From Cristatella mucedo (taxonomy: Eukaryota > Bryozoa > Phylactolaemata > Cristatellidae), in assembly GCA_009760855.2 (NCBI GenBank), contig WPIO01000003.1, forward strand, positions 7,691,501 to 7,705,000: a DNA stretch of 13,500 nucleotides. The letters run 5' to 3'. This document shows, piece after piece, positions 8,301 through 13,500 of the stretch (within the stretch, counting starts at the first letter, position 1; every line of letters starts with the position of its first letter). Position numbers and translations under genes: made by a program. The notes under the pieces are model-generated. The model searched no databases. It was given only the letters and a program-made list of their open reading frames with translations, and was not told the DNA's origin.

Positions 8301-11041
8301 AGCTGTGTGCATTCACACGTGTGGACACACACGGAGTTACAGACGGAGATACATTACATTCTGATACCGGAAGCTACCGACCTAGACAATCTCCCACCTC
8401 CAGCGTAAGCTGGAAGGGCCAAGATGCCAATTCTCAGCCCCCCCCCCCCCCGCCCAGTGTGCCACGGAGTGTGTGCGATTGCCTGCTGCATTGGGGTTGG
8501 CTAGGACAAGCTCAAGACAAGTACCATGCCGTCCAAGCCAGCATCAACAGCAGCAATAGCTTGAGCGTTAGCTATGAGTAAGCGCTCTGCGCTGCTCCTT
8601 TTCCAAGCTAGCGATTTTCAAGGGTATTTCCTTTAAACTCGAGCGGACACTGCACGGGTACAGTCAGACTCAGTGCTGTGCATAGCAAAAGGTTAGGAGA
8701 GCTGCCTTCTTTCTCACATCGAACGTGCTCGATACCCTGGGTGCTAACACGAAGTGCAGCAACTCGTGTGCCGATGACTCGGGTATTCGTGGGTGAATTT
8801 AGAATAGGTTTGGTTGCTGCCATTACTTGCTCGCTAGTGGCTCACTCTTGTGTTATGGAAGAATCTTTTTCTCGGTAGTTAATGATGAGACGACATTCAC
8901 AAAGAAGCCGCAAAGATTCAAGGAAAAATCGCGAACATTTGGTTCTGACAACCTTGCTTACGATGACGATGGGGAAAGAGCCACTACCGAGCAACGGCAT
9001 GGAGACTTGGACGCTGACAACCTAGATGATACTAAGTAAGTAAGCACGCGGTGCCTGCATATCCTTTTAACGATGTGGCCACTTGGCGTGTTCCTGATGC
9101 TGAATGTGCCGGAGCAGATGCTGGGAAGTGCTGATTATGCTTGGGTAGCCAACTTTTTAAACACTCTTTGAGTGACATCAGTGATGAGCAACACTTGGCT
9201 TTACCAAGGTGATCGCCTGTCTGTCCTGGATTACTTGAACTGGCTATGGTTTGTCAAATCCCCTACCGCTCAAGGTAGATCCATCAATCAAGCTGAGCTC
9301 TGTAAGGAAAGTCGTGGTCTCTGCCTAGAGCAGATGCTTCCTGACAAACGACTGATTTGTCGACACCGCACACACGTGCGTACACACACACACACACACA
9401 CACGCACGTGCATGCGCGCACGTGCACACAAACGCACACACACAAACACCCTACCACATACAGGGTCACACTCATACAAATGTTCACTCTTGCACACCCC
9501 CATAATATCCTCGTGTGTACATGCACCGATATGCATAGTTTTATACACAAAATCTGGAAGCCAGATTAAGTTTTGGGTGGGATAGTCCCTATGGGGAACA
9601 CTTTGGGTGCTGTTCTGCTTTAGTGTGGAAGCCGGTTAACGACTTCGATCTGAGTATCACTATGACTAACTTGGGTGTTAAAAAACGTATGTCTGACCCG
9701 ACGATTATGCAGCTGTTGCCTATATTCACCTTTGGCTTTTAGGGGCTTTTGGGAATCTTCTCCTCCTTGCACTGTGCAGGAGTGATGTTTAGCCACCACG
9801 AATAAATCGAGTTGCGAGTCAATGCAGAGGGCCGATTGGACAGCGCAAAGGAATTAACGAACCCTGGAGAATGATTGCTTGAAAGGTAGCTCATGTGGGC
9901 GTGGATTTGCGTAAAAGGCTCTACCTGATAGCAGAGATCTGGGACGGGAGGGAAGAGTCTTTCAGCATGTCAGCAGTTGTTCACGTGGACGTGTATGGGT
10001 GAAGGACATAGCAGACTCCCGTCCAGTGGCAGTGCTCGTTGCATTGGCCAGGCCGTGCTCGAAGGTGACATGTGCAGCAATGTGCCACCCAGCGAGGGGA
10101 CTAAGTAGAATGGAGAAATTCTCATTGATTTGAATCGTTTGCACTGCGAAGTTATTACGAGCCAAGTTCAAGCTGCCTGTGTTGAGTATGAGGTATGACA
10201 GATGCAACCCGTGGAGCCAAGACTCCGCTCAGGCAGGCAGCCCTTGGGTGCGAGCTGCCCCATCGACTTTCAGAACTGCTTGATTTGACCCCCTTGTCGC
10301 CAAGGGAGGATTTCTTGTCAGCAACAGCGTGACCATTGCCAGTCATTAAAAAGGAGACACAGTGCCCCAAGCACGAAGGCTCGTCATGGCCGTGTGTCTT
10401 AGCTGGGTGCATGTAGCAAGCACTGCTGCCGCACGGCGCTGCTTAGCTCTGTGCCCTTGGCACCCGTATCGTTGCAGCGAATGGGAATGCACTCGCAAGC
10501 CGTTTCCACCGTAGGCCTCTCAAGATTGAAGACTTGGCAGCGGAGAGTCCCAGGAAGGGCGTGCTCCGCAAAGGCCGCAGCTCGGACAGGAAGGCTCCGG
10601 CAGGAGCCGAAGCACAGCAGCCGTACCGTGGCAGCAACAACCAACAAGCCGGAGCTGCCACGTCGATCACCGGTCGAGATTCGTCGGCGGCAGGCAGCAG
10701 CAGGCGCAAAAAGCAGCAGCAGCAGCAGCAGAGGCGCGCAGCCTCGCACGACAACGCTTTCGGCACGGCCGATGAGGCTGAGCAGCAGGCCGACCGGAGC
10801 GAGTCACGCGAGCTGCCCAGAGATGCTCAGACGAGCGTCGGAGCCGAGAGAAAGAAGAAAAAGGAGAAGAGGAGGAGCAAGAGCGCCACCGACAGGCGGC
10901 TAGCGGCTGCCGCCGCCGCCGGTGAAGACGACGCTGGGCCGCCGGCCGAAGAGATGTCGCAGCCAGCGGCGGCGACAACTCTTTTGACAACGGAGGCAGG
11001 AAAGGGGAAGGAGAAGAAGAAGAAGGGCAATGACAAACGCA
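5322..11041 (+). CDS. Multi-exon gene for an uncharacterised Lys-rich protein
   Basis: Six exons (13, 73, 64, 112, 157 and 527 nt) join with matching phases at all five junctions, giving 315 codons plus one nucleotide without a stop. All introns are GT-AG. The protein opens MAEPGSELKPQ. Residues 10-50 may form a basic helix, 51-87 are mixed charged, and 88-140 are acidic and hydrophilic. Residues 141-315 are low complexity, with six Gln (207-212), runs of Lys, and a run of six Ala before an acidic GEDD. I see no signal peptide or membrane segment in this part. The composition suggests an intrinsically disordered cytoplasmic or nuclear region, possibly the N-terminal part of a larger protein. 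I do not recognise the family. The 3' end is unresolved. The range given is the outer span; the five introns are non-coding. Confidence 0.75.
5335..6635. other. Intron 1
   Basis: About 1.3 kb between the GTGAGT donor and a TTCTCATTTAG acceptor. It contains a C15 run at 6365-6379. No repeat family or further exon was recognised. Confidence 0.6.
6365..6379. repeat. Poly-C run (C15)
   Basis: Fifteen consecutive C residues inside intron 1, about 257 bp before the exon 2 acceptor. The true length in the genome is uncertain because homopolymers of this size are often miscounted. Confidence 0.9.
6636..6708 (+). CDS. Exon 2, residues 5-28
   Basis: The acceptor is TTGTTCTCATTTAG and the donor AA|GTAAGA is strong. 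With the phase-1 G from exon 1 it reads GSELKPQTRAMFDVLIAQTK and continues TKLS, ending in phase 2. The AMFDVLIAQTKTKL stretch is the most hydrophobic and helix-prone part of the known protein and would be the best seed for a homology search. Confidence 0.78.
6905..6968 (+). CDS. Exon 3, residues 29-50
   Basis: The acceptor follows a GATATTTTTGTTTAG tract. The first base completes Lys29, then EKLSKKGKRKTDDADISKEM and Leu follow. The donor CTC|GTGAGC leaves phase 0. The KKGKRK cluster resembles a monopartite nuclear localisation signal, though basic clusters of this kind are common in disordered regions. The flanking introns are only 196 and 142 bp. Confidence 0.76.
7111..7222 (+). CDS. Exon 4, residues 51-87
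   Basis: The acceptor is GTCCTTGTAG. The exon starts in phase 0 with ATGGAGAGCCTTGCC and reads MESLAKETNDNLARANTYDP, then QLDRRNKANRADEQELS. It ends at AGCG|GTACGA in phase 1. The donor is weaker than its neighbours at +4/+5 (ACGA), but the phase match to exon 5 supports it. A second TGTAG|ATGGAG exists 40-odd bases upstream, but it leads straight into a stop. Confidence 0.72.
7930..8096 (-). mobile_element. Diverged tRNA-derived SINE, copy 3
   Basis: On the minus strand this copy keeps the block order of the intact SINE: the head, a palindrome with 7-bp arms (8055-8040), a degenerate B box GGTTTGAAACC (8039-8029), the CAATCCTTTATTG block, a GATAAGTCG...CGGCTATTCTG stretch and the GGCTGTTGGTTCAGCT end. 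The A box is degenerate. A C11 run (7986-7996) sits where the other copies have CACCACCGC. The 5' end carries an extra perfect hairpin, CCTTGAGG-6 nt-CCTCAAGG, near 8075-8096. Confidence 0.75.
8315..8362 (+). repeat. Orphan piece of the inverted-repeat end
   Basis: The 28 bp at 8333-8360 match the arm segment at 1820-1847 with a single difference (CAGACGGAG against CAGGCGGAG). Similarity fades on both sides. It is a degenerate solo end of the same family, lying inside intron 4. Confidence 0.65.
8438..8451. repeat. Poly-C run (C14)
   Basis: Fourteen C residues in intron 4, followed by CGCCCAG. It is unrelated in position to the C tract inside the nearby SINE. Confidence 0.9.
8879..9035 (+). 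CDS. Exon 5, residues 88-139
   Basis: The acceptor follows GAATCTTTTTCTCGGTAG. The first two bases complete Val88, then NDETTFTKKPQRFKEKSRTF and later DNLAYDDDGERATTEQRHGD and DLDADNLDDT-like acidic sequence follow. The donor AA|GTAAGTAAG is close to ideal and leaves phase 2. The exon changes from a basic first half to a strongly acidic second half, and no domain is recognised. Its boundaries are the best supported in the gene. Confidence 0.8.
9036..10514. other. Intron 5
   Basis: About 1.48 kb with an AC microsatellite at 9367-9450 and no other recognisable repeat. Long open frames on both strands across 9284-9585 come from the AC/GT repeat and are not genes. Confidence 0.6.
9367..9450. repeat. 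AC microsatellite, alternating purine-pyrimidine tract
   Basis: The core is (AC)11 at 9382-9403. It is flanked by degenerate CACGTGCG, CATGCGCGCACGTG and CACACAAACGCACACAC stretches. Alternating AC/GC over roughly 80 bp is the kind of sequence able to adopt left-handed DNA. Confidence 0.9.
10515..11041 (+). CDS. Exon 6, residues 140-315 (end uncertain)
   Basis: The acceptor is CCGTTTCCACCGTAG. The first base completes Lys140, then PLKIEDLAAESPRKGVLRKG follows. The exon then encodes low-complexity sequence: a Ser/Gln/Ala-rich part, RRKK followed by six Gln from a (CAG)6 at 10714-10731, an RKKKKEKRRSK cluster, a run of six Ala from GCC/GCT/GCG codons, and GKEKKKKGNDKR. I end it at CGCA|GTAAGC, which leaves phase 1. 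The frame stays open to a stop at 11197-11199, so read-through or a later donor (11108 or 11116) is possible. Minus-strand open frames opposite this exon are shadows of its repetitive codons. Confidence 0.7.
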
Positions 11042-11199
11042 GTAAGCGCTGTTGCCCGTGGCAATGTTGCTTCTCGGTACTTCGGTGCCGAGGCAGCAAT
11101 CCTTCTGGTGAATCAGTGAGAGTGAGACACGGACAGTGCATCCAGGGAACCAGGCTCGTTGGCTGGGAGGGGGGTATTCTGCGATGGATGCAGGATTAA
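11042..11199 (+). other. Alternative C-terminal extension with cysteine cluster
   Basis: If the donor at 11042 is not used, the frame continues for 52 residues to a TAA. The first part, SKRCCPWQCCFSVLRC, has five Cys in 13 residues right after a Lys/Arg-rich stretch, a pattern seen in palmitoylated or membrane-proximal segments. The last part (VGWEGGILRWMQD) looks like random translation. Donors at 11108 (CTG|GTGAAT) or 11116 (TCA|GTGAGA) would keep the Cys cluster and drop the rest. Confidence 0.35.
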
Positions 11200-11308
11200 G
11201 CAATCTTCTTGGGTGTCAGCGCAAGGCTATACAGCTTTTGGGAATGTATGCTCGAAGCCGTTCCTCTGCCTAGAAAAGGGTGCTCGGCTGCTCATTTGTT
11301 CGTTTTAG

Positions 11309-11355
11309 TTGCTCGCCAGCAAAGGCTGCCGATTTCAGAACGCGTGCTAGTTTAT
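11309..11355 (+). CDS. Possible exon 7 (47 nt)
   Basis: The acceptor follows CTCATTTGTTCGTTTTAG, an excellent pyrimidine tract, and the donor TAT|GTAAGC is acceptable. Joined in phase 1 to an exon 6 ending at 11041, it reads I-ARQQRLPISERVLVY and ends in phase 0. Support is only splice-site quality and phase; a chance match is quite possible. Confidence 0.3.
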
Positions 11356-11760
11356 GTAAGCTTGATCCTCATGCCGAACCTGTCAAGGCCTTAGATGGAA
11401 AACAGTCTCATTTACATGACTGTTGAAGTTAGCCTTTTTTCTGACGACTTGTATGTATTATATTCAAGCTCCTTTGCTTTAAGCAGGTTCGACCCGTTGG
11501 CCACGGATTATAAATTTAGACGACCCGTAACGTAACCTGTAACCTGTAACCAGACCAACGGCTCCTGATGCTTCTATAGAGGAAGCTATAGTGAAACCGG
11601 CGGTGTTGCCAGTGTAGACAGACTTTTTTTTGAAGATTTAAGTGTCACGTGTCCTCTTGACATGGCATCATGCGCATGGTCAGACCTGCTCACTCAACTG
11701 CACCAGGAGAAATTTCCTTTTTAACATAGCAAGGCATATTTTGAGTGGCCCATAAGAAAA

Positions 11761-11832
11761 CTAACTCTCCAGCATAGCGCTCACTTTGTCTTTATAGCTG
11801 TGTGGAGTTACAGACAGAGATACATATATAAT
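11761..11832 (+). repeat. Orphan copy of the inverted-repeat outer end
   Basis: It aligns with the arm from CTCTCC-GC-TA through CTCAC, GTCTTTAT and GTGGAGTTACAG to GAGATACAT, in the same order and spacing as 1238-1845 without the LINE. Divergence is clearly higher than between the two arms at 1224-4075. It shows that the 52-bp outer end and the adjoining segment are one unit in an independent copy. Confidence 0.7.
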
Positions 11833-11960
11833 CGGCAGGCACTCAGTGAAACAATTCAGGGGTCAACCTGCAAGACATTGAAGCAAGGGCTTAATCCAAG
11901 TCCTTCATATTGAGGCACTAGCAGTTATGGCCTCAATCGAACTAACGTGATCATACATTT

Positions 11961-12042
11961 AAAATAATAACAATACTAATAAAACGTTTGCGTAGCTCCC
12001 TCTGAGGACTTAATCTCTTTCTAGGCACTTAGCATATTCTGT
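11961..12042 (-). mobile_element. LINE 3' tail fragment
   Basis: On the minus strand it matches the LINE 3' end: AAGTGCCTAGAAAGAGATTA, AGTCCTCAGAGGG and then an AT-rich TTA-type tail. Only about 80 bp are present, ending near 12042 in unrelated sequence. Confidence 0.65.
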
Positions 12043-12727
12043 AAGGGAAGCATGTCAGTGTGGGAACATTACTCAGGAGCTTTCGAGCTCTGGGTGGGAA
12101 GGCATTTGGAAGGCTCAGGCTGCCTAAGCAGCCGCAGGCTCTCGAGTGGTTGAGGGACAGACAACGGCTCTCGGCGAATGACTCGGCAGTCTGGCACAAA
12201 TCCATGGATTGGCTGCATCTGTGGGGAGGGGGGCATCAATCTCCCACAAACTGCTGCCAGCTGTCGGGTGGGGTTAGGAGCGAACAATGGCTCGTCAGTG
12301 CAAAAACAATGCATGCATGGAATGTAAGAGCTGTCGGAGGAGTATAGAGGAGGGGGAAGGCTAGATCGCTCGATGCCGGCATCCATCGAGAGTAGTAGAC
12401 TGGGCTTGGCCGGCTTGGCTTTTGAGTAAAGTGCTCGATGTTGGGGCCAGGAGAATTGTTATCCGGTCAGGCTACCCAGCTCGACGACAGGTCGTGCTGA
12501 GGACTGTCACACTCGCAAACCATTATTAGATCTTAGCACTGAATCGAGCGATTGTGCCTTTGTAGTGCACCAATACTCACTCTTCTTTTCTTTTCCTACT
12601 GTATTATTGGTGCTGGCAAGGTCCAGCAACAGGGATAATAGATGCACGGTGTATTACCGTTGTGTTTTTGGTTGTATTTATTTGTAGCCCTCATTGGGTA
12701 CATTGATACAAACGTCATGGTGTTGAA

Positions 12728-12733
12728 AATAAA
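12728..12733 (+). terminator. Candidate polyadenylation signal
   Basis: AATAAA is followed by TTTCTGTGCTTAATT. It could end a plus-strand transcript, but single hexamers are frequent in AT-rich flanks. Confidence 0.25.
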
Positions 12734-13042
12734 TTTCTGTGCTTAATTAATAAAATAGCCATCGTCAGCATCTCAGAAACTGTCACTGTGGCTCTAAACA
12801 AAAAACTCAGTCATCTACTTTTGTATAGGAACAATCCCAATATTGCAACCATAATTCGTTTTGCTAGCACTGCTCGAAGAGACATCGGTAGCAAATACAG
12901 AAGTTGTCTTAGTTTCACACTTTTACAATAAGCACATGTTGCAGTGCACACTGATTTTGTTTCAATGCACTGAAGCTAAGTTTTGAGCGGTGAACATGTT
13001 TGCACGCCTGTATTGCGATGTATATAGAATATGAAAATAGTG

Positions 13043-13048
13043 AATAAA
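13043..13048 (+). terminator. Second candidate polyadenylation signal
   Basis: AATAAA in GTGAATAAAGGTATACC, just upstream of the (TA)n run. No linked last exon is established. Confidence 0.2.
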
Positions 13049-13069
13049 GGTATACCGTTATATGATATG

Positions 13070-13085
13070 ATATATATATATATAT
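13070..13085. repeat. (TA)n simple repeat
   Basis: A short TATATA run with GATATGATAT on its left and GATAC on its right. Confidence 0.85.
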
Positions 13086-13244
13086 GATACCGTTTTTCTT
13101 GAATCTAGCTCCTGATGCAAAGCGATCATACCATTTGGGGGCTTGGGGGAAAGGGGTTGGGAGTATTCACGGCCTAGTAATAGCAAGCTGCTGCCACCTA
13201 AGCTTTAAGTCAAATGCATGTTGCAGTTAGTATCATAAGAATGC

Positions 13245-13439
13245 ATCGTGAGCCGTGATGGCACACTAGGCAAGGCGGTTGCTTTCATGACCTCGGTCCC
13301 GAGGTCGTGGGTTCGATTCCTGTGGTGGGCGATCCTTTATCGCCACTGCAAGCGGCGTGATAGCCATAAAGGCTCTTCTGTCGCCATACAAAAAGAGGCT
13401 GTTTAAGCAGCTTGGATTTATTTATTTATTTATCGTGAG
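13245..13439 (+). mobile_element. Intact tRNA-derived SINE, copy 4, with target-site duplication
   Basis: The element is 13253-13431, flanked by a perfect 8-bp duplication ATCGTGAG at 13245-13252 and 13432-13439. It has an A-box-like TGGCACACTAGG at 13259-13270 (one mismatch to consensus), a palindrome with 11-bp arms at 13286-13309 (one G-T mismatch), a perfect B box GGTTCGATTCC at 13310-13320, a ~90-bp body and an (ATTT)n tail. The palindrome sits where the long variable arm of a class II tRNA (Leu or Ser) would be, suggesting that origin. Transcription would be by RNA polymerase III and mobilisation by a LINE. The tail type differs from the TTA-tailed LINE here, so that LINE is not obviously its partner. 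Confidence 0.9.
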
Positions 13440-13500
13440 TTTGGAGTCGCTGTAGTCAGTTTATTGCAATTAACTTATGAGAGGTTGACCAAAACAGTTT
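13440..13500. other. Window end, nothing recognised
   Basis: Sixty bases after the SINE duplication. No feature is seen. Confidence 0.6.

Larger units (their letters stand above)
7223..8878. other. Intron 4
   Basis: About 1.66 kb containing a diverged SINE (7930-8096) with a C11 run, an orphan copy of the inverted-repeat end (about 8315-8362) and a C14 run at 8438-8451. Open frames of 70-120 codons here have no recognisable motif, and exons 4 and 5 join in phase without them. Confidence 0.6.
11400..13244. other. Right flank, no confirmed exon
   Basis: It holds an orphan inverted-repeat end (11761-11832), a LINE tail fragment (11961-12042), two AATAAA hexamers and a (TA)n run. Open frames at 12060-12386 on both strands have no motif. 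It could be a further intron of the gene or, if exon 6 reads to the stop at 11199, a long 3' UTR and downstream flank. Confidence 0.5.

Noticed and set aside
8228-8581. A 117-codon open frame in intron 4
   Set aside because: It translates a C14 run as consecutive Pro and includes a piece of the transposon end; exons 4 and 5 join in phase without it.
9284-9585. Open frames on both strands rich in His/Thr or Cys/Val
   Set aside because: These are low-complexity translations of the AC/GT microsatellite.
10399-11203. Several minus-strand open frames with Leu, Cys or Ser runs, one resembling a signal peptide
   Set aside because: They are antisense shadows of the CAG, AAG and GCC repeats in exon 6. 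The plus frame connects in phase to upstream exons.
12060-12386. Opposing open frames of 95 and 105 codons
   Set aside because: They overlap each other, begin beside a LINE tail fragment and show no recognisable motif.

Overview
This is a stretch of a metazoan nuclear genome. It shows interrupted coding exons with GT-AG boundaries, a tRNA-derived SINE family, fragments of a CR1/L2-type LINE, a long-terminal-inverted-repeat DNA element, simple repeats and long C or G runs. There is no bacterial gene organisation: no run of adjacent ORFs and no Shine-Dalgarno sites. The clade cannot be fixed from the sequence; an invertebrate is my inference.

The left third (1-4700) is almost entirely mobile DNA. 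Two 389-bp inverted arms, about 98.7% identical, bound an element at 1224-4075. The left arm is split by a 536-bp, 5'-truncated LINE tail (1276-1811), which still encodes the last ~100 codons of a reverse-transcriptase ORF on the minus strand. The interior carries a minus-strand SINE (3233-3407) facing a decayed plus-strand SINE remnant. Two further pieces of the same LINE family lie just outside the right arm.

From 5322 to about 11041, and possibly further, lies one plus-strand gene. I could assemble six exons (5322-5334, 6636-6708, 6905-6968, 7111-7222, 8879-9035, 10515-11041) whose splice phases match at every junction (1/1, 2/2, 0/0, 1/1, 2/2). They give an open frame of 315 codons from a start in good context. 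The protein is very hydrophilic, rich in Lys, Arg, Asp and Glu, and carries a poly-Q, a poly-A and several poly-K runs. I do not recognise its family. Its 3' end is unresolved: either a donor at 11042, perhaps to a 47-nt exon at 11309-11355, or read-through into a cysteine cluster ending at a stop at 11199.

The introns hold a diverged SINE with an expanded C tract (7930-8096), C15 and C14 runs, an (AC)11 repeat, and an orphan copy of the DNA-element end. The right flank (11400-13500) has another orphan element end, a LINE tail fragment, two AATAAA hexamers, a (TA)n run and a young SINE (13253-13431) bounded by a perfect 8-bp target-site duplication.
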